Positions 46,407-55,090 are shown, counted from the stretch's first letter. The stretch is DNA of 64,000 nt from Desulforhopalus sp. IMCC35007 (GCF_005116575.1 NZ_SWCN01000012.1:62001-126000); one strand, 5' to 3'. A program made the numbers and translations. The notes: a model not told the origin generated them from the sequence alone.

Positions 46407-46886
46407 TTATTCATACTCATCTTCTTCATCAAATTCAGGATATTGAGAAGGAGATTCACCTTTTTTCTGAGTTAAAATGGGATATTTTTTCTTAGGGAAA
46501 ATATCTAAAATTTTTTCAAGAGTAATTTCATGGAACCACTCATCTCCAAAATCAAAAAGATATTCGAATTTTGTTTTTTCTTGTAACAACAAATCACAAA
46601 TTTTGGTTTTTGTGGCATCTTGGATTTGTTTATGTTTCCACCCAAAATCATCCTCGAGCATAAATGGATGGGTAAATTCTGGTGCTTCTGAGAATCGTTT
46701 TCTACTTTTACTTCCAGGCTTCGTTAAATAGAAAGAGTACATATGCGGGTCATATCTATCAAATGCTTGGAAAATACTTTCATGTAATTGATCAAGAGAT
46801 TGATCTCCACGTATTTCTATACGACGCCAAATTTTCTTATCATGCGACAAAGAAACTTTGAAAACAAATAATTGGGGTTTTGTCAT
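46407..46886 (-). CDS. Plasmid pRiA4b ORF-3 family protein
   Basis: 159 residues. The family pattern is clear: FKVSLSHDKKIWRRIEI at the N-terminus, LDQLHESIFQAFD, and FEYLFDFGDEWFHEI near 110. These proteins are common on plasmids and mobile elements and their role is unknown. The glutamate-rich tail (EFDEEDEYE) is typical. It is the first of a long series of minus-strand accessory genes. Confidence 0.85.
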   Translation of the reverse strand: MTKPQLFVFKVSLSHDKKIWRRIEIRGDQSLDQLHESIFQAFDRYDPHMYSFYLTKPGSKSRKRFSEAPEFTHPFMLEDDFGWKHKQIQDATKTKICDLLLQEKTKFEYLFDFGDEWFHEITLEKILDIFPKKKYPILTQKKGESPSQYPEFDEEDEYE

Positions 46887-47197
46887 CTTTTTGTACCTTT
46901 AAGACTCTATAAATAATTCTGTGTATCTCCCTTGCCTTAGATCTTAGAGAAGCGGTTTTCATATTTAATGAAGAACCTCTTCATTTCAGTTTTCCAGGTT
47001 CGCAAAGGCATGGTCTACCGCCCGGAAACCCACGGAATTGCAACAAAAACAACTTTTTACGCCGACATGTCGTTGAGAAAGATGCGTCAGCTTGTAATTG
47101 CCTTTCGTATCACACACTTATTAGCAAAGGTAATTGATTGTAATCATTTATACAATTTAATTTACAGACTTATACCACATCGAAAAATGTGCAGTTT
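46887..47197. other. Intergenic region, no gene recognised
   Basis: About 310 bp of A/T-rich sequence between the pRiA4b-type gene and the SnoaL-like pseudogene. No attC site or remnant could be assigned. Confidence 0.4.
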
Positions 47198-47619
47198 TCA
47201 TGAGCGGGAAACTTTTAATAGTAATTCACCCATAAGCCCTGACACAACCCATTCCTCAGCAATTTTTCCATTTTCAAAGCGGGTCACAACCAGATCAACC
47301 CATCTCACCTTTTTCCCTGAAGGAGGTATACCCTGCATCTCTCCTTCGTGCCTACCTTTAAATGCGCGTTGCCAGACTATAGTATTAACATCCTGCGTTA
47401 AAAACTTGATATCTACGATACTTATATTGGGAATAGCTGTACGAAGCTGCACCGCAAATTTTTTACAAAGGATTGACCACCAAACTCTTTGTCTCCTGCA
47501 TGGACTATGTAATCATCGGCAAAGGTTGCTTCTATGATACCTAGGTTACCTTTCCCGATAAGCTCATCAAAAGCACACTTAATTTGTTCTTCTCTGTTTT
47601 TAATCATTGCAGTCATCAC
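47198..47619 (-). pseudogene. SnoaL-like/ester-cyclase family protein with frameshift
   Basis: Two overlapping minus-strand frames join into one about 140-residue SnoaL-like protein: IKNREEQIKCAFDELIGKG ... ADDYIVHAGDKEFGG, then VQLRTAIPNISIVDIKFL ... WVVSGLMGELLLKV. The break falls at a run of six T residues (plus strand 47459-47464). One more base would restore the frame, so this is a single-base deletion or a sequencing error in a homopolymer. Confidence 0.75.
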
Positions 47620-47800
47620 GAGTCCGTTTATCTGGATTATATGGTTTCAGAGATATTGAAAGATTTAATCTTGAGCCTTTTTACTACTGCATATATTTAA
47701 TATTATTCTCAAAACTGTTCCGCCACAGCCTGCACAGCGAGGTGAGCTGTCAACTCCCGCCCTTGTTGTGACCTGTGAATGAGGATCGGCCTAAGGGCGC

Positions 47801-49000
47801 TTATCTCGTCAAATCATTGATCAGAATCTGCAGCTCCGGCTTGACCTTTGCAGGGGAGGTTCTGTATACCCGGAGCTTGTTGCAGTGATTGAACTGCAGA
47901 AATGCTTCCAATTCTTTACGCAGGGCAAGGAACAAGGCATCGGTTTTCAAGACCGTGGGTTCCAGTGCGAGATGATGAATATGCAGCAGTGATTCATTCC
48001 TCTCGGCCCTGCAGTCCATTCGAGCGACCAGTTTCCCATCCCACAATATGGGTAGAGAGAAGTAGCCGTATCGGCGTCTGGACCTAGGGACATAGCACTC
48101 AATGAGATAGTCAAATCCGAACAGCGCCTTCATGCGCCTGCGCTGAATGACAAGATTGTCGAATGGCGAGAGTATTTTCAGTTTGCTGCGGGCCAACGGT
48201 TTATTTAACAGCTCCAAGGAGGCTGGCAAAGTATAGTAGATCTCACCGGCGGCACGAACCTGTCGCAGTTCTCCGGTAGAAACCATGTCCTCCAAGGTTG
48301 CAGAAACAAGCGGTCTTGTGCCGTATAGTAAATAGGCGACTTCGGCAGACTGCCCCAATCCGTTTGCGCGCAGATATCGTATAATAAGAAATCGGGCGTA
48401 TTCCTCGGGATCAGGCAGGGTGGTGTCGGTACCTTCTGGTAATACCCGTTCGGTGAGGTCATAAACCTTGTGAAATTTAACGCGGTACGGCACCATGAGC
48501 TCTCCCTGCATAAACAGATATTCCAGAGCGCGTTTGGCGGGCTTGGTTTTCCATTCACCGATCTTTTTACCGGTATACTCAAAATCCTTGGCCATCAAAG
48601 GGCCTTCTGCGGCAATGCGGTTCAGTACAAATTTCATCATCTGCTCATCCCGGTCATACCAGTGGCTCTGTTCACCACTTGCAAGGGCATGTTTGCGAGG
48701 CAGGCTGAAACGGTAGTCACGAAGGGGCAGGTATGCAGCCGCATGAGACCAGTATTCAAAAATCAGTTTGTCCAAAAGCAGCTGATCGAGATGGGCAGCT
48801 TTGTAACGAGGATTCCGACTCCACAGGGTATGGTGATGGGCGCGCTGAATGACGGAGATGGTATCGATCTGGATATAGCCAAGGTGTTCAATCGCCGATA
48901 GCGTGGCTGCAGTTGCGCTACCGGCTTGATTCTTCGGCGGTATCCTCTGCGATAGCAGGACCAGTTTTCTGGCTTGCTGAATAGAAAGTGATTCTTTCAT
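47801..49000 (-). CDS. YcaQ/AlkX-like winged-helix DNA glycosylase
   Basis: 399 residues of the HTH_42 (AlkZ/YcaQ) family: three winged-helix modules, with ARKLVLLSQ at the start, GYIQIDTISVIQRAHHHTLWSR (near 45) and FDNLVIQRRRMKALFGFDYLIE (near 290). The motif QID fits the Q-x-D catalytic motif of the YcaQ branch, which unhooks DNA interstrand crosslinks. It would act in DNA repair. ATG at 49000 is used; an upstream start at 49054 lacks homology-like sequence. Confidence 0.85.
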   Translation of the reverse strand: MKESLSIQQARKLVLLSQRIPPKNQAGSATAATLSAIEHLGYIQIDTISVIQRAHHHTLWSRNPRYKAAHLDQLLLDKLIFEYWSHAAAYLPLRDYRFSLPRKHALASGEQSHWYDRDEQMMKFVLNRIAAEGPLMAKDFEYTGKKIGEWKTKPAKRALEYLFMQGELMVPYRVKFHKVYDLTERVLPEGTDTTLPDPEEYARFLIIRYLRANGLGQSAEVAYLLYGTRPLVSATLEDMVSTGELRQVRAAGEIYYTLPASLELLNKPLARSKLKILSPFDNLVIQRRRMKALFGFDYLIECYVPRSRRRYGYFSLPILWDGKLVARMDCRAERNESLLHIHHLALEPTVLKTDALFLALRKELEAFLQFNHCNKLRVYRTSPAKVKPELQILINDLTR

Positions 49001-49107
49001 AGGCCTGCATTCTCCAATGGACTTCCTGCTGATTGATCTTCGATACTTCATCAATCAAATTTTGCTTGCAGAGAACCTGAAGATTGCAGGCCCCGTTTGG
49101 CTATACG

Positions 49108-49488
49108 CTATTTCATTGAGTGTAAACCGAACATATTTCCCTCCGTGTCTATCGCCAGGGATATAAATCCGTATTCACCAATTGACATCTTGAGTTGCTG
49201 AATTTGTCCTCCGTTATTTGCAACGCGCGACTCTTCAATGGAACAATCATCACAGGCAAAGTAAACAAGCGTGCTATTCCCACCAGAGGAGAAGCCATCC
49301 ATTTTTACCAGCGCGCCAGAAGCGCCATACTCTTCCATGTTAGACGGGAATGCCCACATCTCGATATTAGAGCCATTAGGGACATCTAATTTTTCTAGCT
49401 GAACACCAAGGACAGACTCATAGAATTTCTTGGCTCTAGCCAGGTCAGTTACATAAATTTCAAACCAAGCGACTGGATTTTTAGTCAT
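49108..49488 (-). CDS. VOC-superfamily protein (glyoxalase/bleomycin-resistance type)
   Basis: 126 residues with two beta-alpha-beta-beta-beta units: PVAWFEIYVTDLARAKKFYESVLG and, in the second half, SIGEYGFISLAIDTEGNMFGLHS. The activity is unknown; members include dioxygenases, isomerases and resistance proteins. ATG at 49488 has a consensus AGGAGG 9 bases upstream. A perfect attC R'-type heptamer lies 39 bp upstream of the start, consistent with a cassette. Confidence 0.85.
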   Translation of the reverse strand: MTKNPVAWFEIYVTDLARAKKFYESVLGVQLEKLDVPNGSNIEMWAFPSNMEEYGASGALVKMDGFSSGGNSTLVYFACDDCSIEESRVANNGGQIQQLKMSIGEYGFISLAIDTEGNMFGLHSMK

Positions 49489-50023
49489 GACATGTTTCCT
49501 CCTGAAAGAGGGTAAATTGAACACTTATCTAACTTGTATATATCGCAAAGTCTTTCGAGCGCTCTCTTATCCCAGATATTTCATATTCAACACTTTCAGC
49601 ATTGAATATTTTAATGTTGCGTGACCAGGGATGTATAGAAACTCCCCTCCGCTATTCAAAATAAGTGAACTTATCGGATTTAAGCCAGGGCATTTAAAAA
49701 AACGATTTACCCCCCGGGAGAGGGGTTCTTCTTTGCAAGATTCCCGAACAACTGTTCAGGTTGTAGGAATTGCTTGCTTTTGATCTCTCTGTCTTTTTCA
49801 CGATTGCCCACTTATAACCAAAAGATAGGCATGTTGGTTTGTGAACACAAATCATTACACCACAATTGGGACAATCCATTTTAGTTTTTCATTGCGCATG
49901 GTGAAATCAGATTTGCAGGAATTGCTGTTGCAATTTTCCGGCGTGTCTTGTCATGACCTGTATGTTGAGATGAGTGCCAGCCGAAGCGCAGAGCTCTTCT
50001 GCAAGGTGGACGATAAATCGAAG
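49489..50023. other. Intergenic region with attC half-site
   Basis: About 535 bp with little coding evidence. ATCTAAC at 49527-49533 gives a perfect minus-strand R' (GTTAGAT), but the R'' partner is unclear. A 7-bp hairpin (TATTCAA/TTGAATA) lies near 49590. A possible 61-codon gene is listed separately. Confidence 0.45.
49694..49879 (-). CDS. Possible small cysteine-rich protein
   Basis: A 61-codon frame starting MDCPNCGVMICVHKPTC, a possible zinc-knuckle (C-x2-C ... C ... C). There is no clear ribosome site and the second half looks non-coding (GGKSFF end over a GC-rich hairpin). It lies where a cassette gene would be expected, between two attC-like sites. Support is weak. Confidence 0.25.
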   Translation of the reverse strand: MDCPNCGVMICVHKPTCLSFGYKWAIVKKTERSKASNSYNLNSCSGILQRRTPLPGGKSFF

Positions 50024-50137
50024 GGCTAATGGACGAGCGATCAGGTAAGGTGGCAGAGCAAGGCAACTGGCAAGTCGTGAATGAGCATGCTCAACGCTGC
50101 GCGCCTGTGGCGCGCCCGCTGGAGAATTTTATTAGAG
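50024..50137 (-). repeat. attC-like integron recombination site E
   Basis: The R''-L'' end (plus strand CCGCTGGAGAATTTTATTAGAG) closely matches that of site A (CCGCTGGAGTAATTTGTTAGAT). R' is either ATTAGCC (50024-50030) or the exact consensus GTTGAGC at 50089-50095, giving a 114-bp or 49-bp site. A GCGCGCC/GGCGCGC stem lies within. It starts 23 bp after the carbonic anhydrase stop. Confidence 0.55.
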
Positions 50138-50159
50138 CTATGTGGGCTTACAGCAAAAG

Positions 50160-51029
50160 TTATTGTGTGATGGTGGAAAGAAGATCCGGATTGGTGACGA
50201 GATTTCTGACCCCATGCGCATGATCTTCGTCGAACACATTGCCTTTACACCACTCACCGACGGTTGCAATGTTGACCTTCACAACTTTAGGACGCACACT
50301 CCAGGTTACTTGATATGGCGAGCCGACTTCATTGTAGCCAGGGCCTGTAGTTGAACCCGCGTATTGAACGGGGGTGCCAGCATCGTCTGGAATATTCAAT
50401 GCCTGTTGTAATTCATTTTTTTGTCCATACTTGGTTAATTCACCGAAGTCACCGGCATTGCTATCATTGACCAAAACGTATACCTGAGTTTCTACACGTA
50501 GTTGTGGGTTTTTATTCGAGTCGTTGAAACAGGAACCCAAAGTAGGACCGGGCTGTATCTGCGCGGTTGAATGGACATAGTGTACTTCAATCGTGTCACC
50601 AGGATAGAGACTGCCGTGCTCGCTTGGGCATACCTCCTGGTCAAGTGATGCCAGCTCTGCCTTGGTCAGCTGGCCCGAATACTGGTAACCACTCAGATAA
50701 CCATGACCATCACCATTGCCAGCATACTTGGTAAACTCACCGCCTGCATGTTCAGCATTCTTGTGAAAATGAATATTGCATAGATTCATTTCGGTATATG
50801 GCGGTGCGGTGCTGAACGTGATGCTGTTGTTTCCTGCAGCTGAATCAATATCGCGTGGAGATTGCGGACCAAATCCTTTGCCTTTGGTGCGATCTGCAAG
50901 GCTCTGGCGCTGTTCAGCGACCACCTGATCGGACACTTGACCGTGATCGCTTGAGTGGGTGCCTTTCGCGTTTACGTTGAATGGCAGTGCTGCTGTTGCT
51001 GCGAGTAGAAAAAATACATTGGCCTTCAT
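50160..51029 (-). CDS. Delta-class carbonic anhydrase (secreted)
   Basis: 289 residues with a signal peptide (cleavage after NVNA near 21). Delta-CA features are GFGPQSPRDID (near 52), TEMNLCNIHFHKNAEH (near 79, with the zinc-ligand His pair of IHFH and a following His), AGGEF, YVHST and VYVLVND. The third ligand is probably the His in EVHYVHS. It hydrates CO2 in the periplasm. Delta-CA is best known from diatoms and some bacteria. An attC-like site follows directly, so it may be an integron cassette. Confidence 0.85.
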   Translation of the reverse strand: MKANVFFLLAATAALPFNVNAKGTHSSDHGQVSDQVVAEQRQSLADRTKGKGFGPQSPRDIDSAAGNNSITFSTAPPYTEMNLCNIHFHKNAEHAGGEFTKYAGNGDGHGYLSGYQYSGQLTKAELASLDQEVCPSEHGSLYPGDTIEVHYVHSTAQIQPGPTLGSCFNDSNKNPQLRVETQVYVLVNDSNAGDFGELTKYGQKNELQQALNIPDDAGTPVQYAGSTTGPGYNEVGSPYQVTWSVRPKVVKVNIATVGEWCKGNVFDEDHAHGVRNLVTNPDLLSTITQ

Positions 51030-51421
51030 GGTATCACCCCTTATGTGAGTTGGTGGTTAAAATCAAACGTAATGACATCGTTTGACAATTCGCTCGTCAT
51101 GCTACTGACCATCACCGCAGGCGACGCGAGCAGACGCAGTGCAGCGGAGACCATTTCCCTGTTAAGATACTGGTTAACCGATTTTTTCTGTAAATTCTTG
51201 TTTTCTTTTTTCGCCAATATCATCACAATGTTTATCAGACAACGCACCCTCAAAAGAGTAAAGCTAGTAGCGGACAGGCTAAGATTAAACAGGGTACTTT
51301 TTTTTGTCATTTTATACACACCAGCTGGACCAACTTTTTGCAACCTGTCCACAGAAAAAATTCCAACCTCATTTAAACGACCAGCTATCTTTTTAGCGAT
51401 ATTTTTAAATCAGAGAGTTCT
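51030..51421. other. Intergenic region upstream of the carbonic anhydrase gene
   Basis: About 390 bp. A 103-codon minus-strand frame is open here but has no homology-like pattern or ribosome site, so it is not called. The region may hold the promoter of the carbonic anhydrase gene. No attC was recognised. Confidence 0.4.
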
Positions 51422-51838
51422 CTATTTAATTTCATAACCCTGTTGATATTCCTCCGTTGGCTCTATTGCCTGGACAATATCCAGATAAATGCCATTTGGA
51501 TCTTTTACACAAAAATGATACTGCCCCCAATCCTCGGAACGAAGTTCAAGAACAATGTTAAGCGAATGTTTCTTTGCCTCAGCATACGCCAGATCCGCAT
51601 CATCAACCTCAAGACTGAAAATAATTCCATTTCCATCATGGGCTTTCTGAAAGATCTCCGGTTGTGTGGGTTGACCAGGCAGCATAAACCCAACTTGAAT
51701 ACCAGACTCAGATACAAGATGAAGATACCATTCATTTTCGAACGCAACGCTAAAACCAAAGGATATCAAATAGAACGATTTTGCTTCCTCAAGGTTTTCA
51801 ACAATAAATACTGGAAACGAACTGTTTGGTTTAATCAT
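51422..51838 (-). CDS. VOC-superfamily protein
   Basis: 138 residues. The first module starts FPVFIVENLEEAKSFYLISFGFS. The second ends with YHFCVKDPNGIYLDIVQ, including the DPNG turn and metal-site Asp/Glu. It resembles glyoxalase/bleomycin-resistance proteins; the substrate is unknown. AGGGAG precedes the ATG. A perfect R'-type GTTGAGC (minus strand, 51868-51874) lies just upstream. Confidence 0.85.
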   Translation of the reverse strand: MIKPNSSFPVFIVENLEEAKSFYLISFGFSVAFENEWYLHLVSESGIQVGFMLPGQPTQPEIFQKAHDGNGIIFSLEVDDADLAYAEAKKHSLNIVLELRSEDWGQYHFCVKDPNGIYLDIVQAIEPTEEYQQGYEIK

Positions 51839-51898
51839 TTCATTCTCCCTTGTAGGCTTATCGCGTCGCTCAACTGCAGAATGGACGGCAAGTCAGAG

Positions 51899-52017
51899 AC
51901 TTAACGGACAAGCTATCAGGTAAAGTGCCCTTTTCCGGAGACGCAGTCTCTGGGAACGTCGAGTTCAATGGCTACCTTGAGCCACTCCACTGGAAAAACT
52001 GATTATATTTGTTATTC
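51899..52017 (-). repeat. attC-like integron recombination site F
   Basis: Plus-strand left end ACTTAACGGACAAGCTATC resembles the left end of site E (GGCTAATGGACGAGCGATC). Minus-strand R' is GTTAAGT (exact consensus) and R'' GAATAAC. Two internal hairpins (GAGAC/GTCTC and TGGCT/AGCCA) fill the centre. It lies 8 bp after the HNH gene stop. Confidence 0.4.
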
Positions 52018-52024
52018 TGGTTCG

Positions 52025-52336
52025 TCATTTTTTCTTCTCGGATAACAATGTATTGAGGTTTTCAAAAGGTGTGTGGCATGTTGTTGTTCTCTTGTCCTTA
52101 TCCGTATTGTGAGTTGGTAACCATTCGGCATCCAAGGCGCGGGAGTGCTCGTTGTCATGACAATACAGACACAATAGCTCCCAGTTACTTCCGTCAGGGG
52201 GGTTGTTTTTATAATTATGATCTTTGTGATGGACCGTCAACTCTCTGAGGTTTTTTCCTGTAAAATCACGGCCGCAACTTCCGCAGACCCACGGTAAGAT
52301 TTTCAATGCTTGATTTCGATAATCAATTTTTTTCAT
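52025..52336 (-). CDS. HNH endonuclease-like protein (YajD type)
   Basis: 103 residues. Zinc-binding CGSCG (near 18) and CLYCHDNEH (near 56) flank the HNH core LTVHHKDHNYKNN (near 33). YajD-like proteins are small stand-alone HNH nucleases of unknown role. ATG at 52336 is preferred to an upstream start at 52354, since a purine-rich AGGAAA site lies 9-14 bases upstream. It is followed by attC-like site F. Confidence 0.85.
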   Translation of the reverse strand: MKKIDYRNQALKILPWVCGSCGRDFTGKNLRELTVHHKDHNYKNNPPDGSNWELLCLYCHDNEHSRALDAEWLPTHNTDKDKRTTTCHTPFENLNTLLSEKKK

Positions 52337-52493
52337 TCCATTTTTTCCTGGCAAAATTATAATATCCCGCTCACTCGCAAGCGCAGCTTGATTGTGGTGT
52401 TCATGGTGTCGGGTCCAGTTCCTTGTTCTGGCGCAAGGTGCTAGGATAAGGAACTTGAAGAAGTCAGCACCGCGATTCTCGTAGTCGCTGAGA

Positions 52494-52577
52494 ACCTAAT
52501 AAATAAGTGACGCCGCGTAGTTTGCGGCGTCCAAGCACGTGTTTTTTTTACGTGCGAACTTAATTGTCTTGTTAGCT
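52494..52577 (-). repeat. attC-like integron recombination site G
   Basis: Minus-strand R'' AGCTAAC and R' ATTAGGT bracket two strong hairpins, GACGCCGC/GCGGCGTC and GCACGT/ACGTGC. The right end overlaps the GNAT stop codon. The arrangement is less canonical than sites A-C. Confidence 0.4.
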
Positions 52578-52985
52578 GATGGTTTTATCACGTTCTAAAA
52601 CCCAGCATCGTTCGTTGTTTATGAAGCCAATATGCTCATAATATGAATTAGCGTTCGGGGCGGCTATTAGTATTAATTTACACTTCGGGCCCAGCTGTTC
52701 TTGTGTTATTGCTTGTAGCTTCCTGCCTATACCTGTTTTTTGGTGACTCTTGGAAACAGCTAGATCAGAAAGATAACACGCATAGTGAAAGTCAGTAAGC
52801 GAACGCGCTATGCCGATAATCTTATTTTCCTGCCAGGCAGAAACAACAAGATTGCTATTACTTAACATGCCTCTAATGCATTCATAATCATCAACAGGTC
52901 TTCGTTCTCCGAGTGTTGAGTCTTGTAGTAAACCGAAAAATTGTTCGGTAGTTATAGGTGTATTAATTTTGTATTGAACTTCCAT
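52572..52985 (-). CDS. GNAT-family N-acetyltransferase (cassette gene)
   Basis: 137 residues. The acetyl-CoA site is visible as YLSDLAVSKSHQKTGIGRKLQ (Q-x-x-G-x-G motif near 76), with a C-terminal ANSYYEHIGF. The substrate is unknown; small GNATs of this type are frequent in integron cassettes. ATG at 52985 has AAGGAG about 9 bases upstream. It is the most upstream gene of the minus-strand accessory array. Confidence 0.88.
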   Translation of the reverse strand: MEVQYKINTPITTEQFFGLLQDSTLGERRPVDDYECIRGMLSNSNLVVSAWQENKIIGIARSLTDFHYACYLSDLAVSKSHQKTGIGRKLQAITQEQLGPKCKLILIAAPNANSYYEHIGFINNERCWVLERDKTIS

Positions 52986-53332
52986 TTTACTTTTCTCCTT
53001 GTTCTGCAAGTAATCATACAGAATGATCCACTTGCCTCCAACATATGGCCAGGCTATCAGGTTCACTCCATTTGACTATAATAATTCATAAGAAATTAGC
53101 TAAATAGATTGAGCCCATGCTTGCAAGTTGTTCGCAATTCTTTATACATAGCATTTCAAAAAAGATGCTCTAGATGCATGACCTGGGTCTGGGGAGGAGA
53201 CTCTTAAACTGGTTGCGTCAAAGGAAGTTCGGATGACGTATGCCAATTTCCTTTGTCCAGGAGGTGCGCCGGATCTTGAGATGAAGACACGTCCAGTATG
53301 CTACTTTATTGTCCTCCGACAGGATTTAAAAT
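52986..53332. other. Intergenic region between the accessory array and the kinase gene
   Basis: About 350 bp. A hairpin GCAAGT-a-ATCAT/ATGAT-cc-ACTTGC lies at 53004-53033 but lacks attC R boxes in the right orientation. No integrase gene or attI site was found, though this is where one would expect it. Confidence 0.45.
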
Positions 53333-54802
53333 CTACACACCATCAGAGCAGAGGGAATCTAAAGGCACTTTTACCTGAATTACAGTGCCCTCTGTTGGCG
53401 TTGACATGATGTGTATCTTGCCGTTCAGGTGGAGCAATCGATCTTCCAGGGAGGAAAGACCAAAGCCGTCTTTAATGCAGCTTGGTTCAAAACCGACACC
53501 CTCATCGGCCACTTCCGCAATAAACTGGGCTCTGGTGTGCCGGAGCAGAATTTGTCCATCTGGGGACTGGGCGTGTTTGATGATATTTATCACAAGCTCC
53601 CTGATCAAACGATACAGAATCACGCTTTGTTGCTGACCGATTGAGAGTTCTCCTTTGAGTAGATTCGTAAAAACAAGGCGCATGTTGTGACGCTGGTTTA
53701 CATCCTCAGCCAGCCACTCTAAAGCCGCCTCCAGCCCGAAATCATAGAGCACCGGTGGGCTTATCTGAAAGGTAAGTCCGCGAAGATCTCTGAGGGCTGT
53801 ATTCAGATTGCTCTTGAGGCCATCCAGTTCCCGTATTTGAGGATAATGTTTTTTTAAAGCCTGCACCTCTTTGACACTGAGAGCAAGTAACTGGGTTACA
53901 CTGTCGTGAAGATCCTCTGCAATGGCCCGGCGCTCACGTTCTTCGGTGGTGACAAGCTCCCTGGATATTTTCGCCACCTTCTGTTCAATGTTTCGCCTTT
54001 CTTGAGCGATAAGTTTTTCCTGAATCGCCATAATGTGCTGAGTACGCTGGCGAATAATCTCATCCCTGGTTAAGATCTGTTCCTGATACTCTGCCTCAAT
54101 CGCTTCAGCCTCTTCTGTCAGTTTTCGTATCCAGGGAATTGTCAGCATCACTGCTCTGAAAAGCCTGATTGCAAGGCGGGGTTCAAGATAGACGATCTTA
54201 AAATCCCAGATGGCCTGTCCAGATCCTCCCTGTTCAAGAGGCCCGGGATCAATACATTCCATTGTAACCTTTACATCCGTTGCACCGGCAAGCCTTGCAT
54301 AGGAGAAAAAACAGCCCGCGTTCCACTGCATGGTAAATTCTCCCACCTTTATTCCTTGGTGATGAACAATACGTATTTCCACATAGCCTTTTGCCAGACC
54401 GCGGACACTGTACTCTTTAGTTCGGTTATATTTAGCGGCTTCTGATGATACTTTCTGGGCCACCCTGTGCACACCAAGAAGAGAAACCCCAAGAGCTGTA
54501 CGAATGAGAGGTTTGCTTTTATAGATGGTTCTGCCAATCTTATAACCAAGACTCGGATCCGGGATACGCCTGAGGATCGATTCGTGCAGATTGTAGACAA
54601 ATCTGTGGGAAAACCAATACCTGGCCTGGAGCAGGTGCCGGAGCGTCAGTTTTTCTAACTTGCCATTCTCTAGGTTTTCTACATAGCAATCCATTTCTGC
54701 TTCTACCTCACCGAGCAGTTCCTCAATATCGATCTCAGTGTGATATTTCTGCAAATATTGAATTAGCCAGTAGGTGTTTAGCGCAGAAACCTCTTTCGCC
54801 AT
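53333..54802 (-). CDS. Orphan histidine kinase (NarL/HisKA_3 type), divergent from nifE
   Basis: 489 residues. The N-terminal 240 residues form a soluble region of a type I cannot name (NLHESILRRIPDPSLGYKIG, EFTMQWNAGCFFSYARL). A coiled coil (about 240-300) is followed by a HisKA_3 domain with the phospho-acceptor His in AEDLHDSVTQLLAL (near 310) and a HATPase_c domain (ELVINIIKHAQ, ADEGVGFEP). ATG at 54802 has GAGGAG 7 bases upstream. No response regulator is adjacent. It shares its upstream region with nifE. Confidence 0.85.
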   Translation of the reverse strand: MAKEVSALNTYWLIQYLQKYHTEIDIEELLGEVEAEMDCYVENLENGKLEKLTLRHLLQARYWFSHRFVYNLHESILRRIPDPSLGYKIGRTIYKSKPLIRTALGVSLLGVHRVAQKVSSEAAKYNRTKEYSVRGLAKGYVEIRIVHHQGIKVGEFTMQWNAGCFFSYARLAGATDVKVTMECIDPGPLEQGGSGQAIWDFKIVYLEPRLAIRLFRAVMLTIPWIRKLTEEAEAIEAEYQEQILTRDEIIRQRTQHIMAIQEKLIAQERRNIEQKVAKISRELVTTEERERRAIAEDLHDSVTQLLALSVKEVQALKKHYPQIRELDGLKSNLNTALRDLRGLTFQISPPVLYDFGLEAALEWLAEDVNQRHNMRLVFTNLLKGELSIGQQQSVILYRLIRELVINIIKHAQSPDGQILLRHTRAQFIAEVADEGVGFEPSCIKDGFGLSSLEDRLLHLNGKIHIMSTPTEGTVIQVKVPLDSLCSDGV

Positions 54803-55055
54803 AACTTTACTCCTCAGGCCGACCGTCATTGTATCCCCTCCCCAGATAAAGCGTTTCATTAAAATAGCTTTTCCATATTACCAATACGTTGAAAGAATTC
54901 ATTATTAAACCCCCACTGAGCGTCCCACCTTCTAAATTTTTAAAAGCCTGCTGGGCTTCATTCTCCGACAATGACCCCAAACCATTTCGTAGGAAATCTA
55001 CAATATCGAACAATCCGACCATTCTCACAAAACCAACCAACAAAAACACATCATA

Positions 55056-55078
55056 CTGTTTTTATTAGATATAAACAG
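55056..55078. promoter_or_regulatory. 23-bp palindrome upstream of nifE promoter
   Basis: CTGTTTTTAT-tag-ATATAAACAG is a near-perfect inverted repeat (9 of 10 pairs), 12 bp upstream of the nifE sigma-54 promoter. It could be a regulator site or the kinase gene's operator. It is not a canonical NifA TGT-N10-ACA site. The rest of the 54803-55155 gap holds no gene. Confidence 0.4.
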
Positions 55079-55090
55079 AGCAAAACATCA

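Noticed and set aside
46968-47537. 189-codon plus-strand frame
   Set aside because: It runs opposite the SnoaL-like pseudogene, which has recognisable family sequence on the minus strand.
51041-51352. 103-codon minus-strand frame upstream of the carbonic anhydrase gene
   Set aside because: No start signal, no recognisable pattern, and its end abuts the next gene; treated as non-coding.
53004-53033. Hairpin with bulges upstream of the GNAT gene, considered as attC
   Set aside because: The R'' and R' heptamers are missing or wrongly oriented.
26146-54802. CRISPR array or phage/plasmid origin in the accessory zones
   Set aside because: No regularly spaced direct repeats, no cas genes, no integrase, terminase or replication gene were found.
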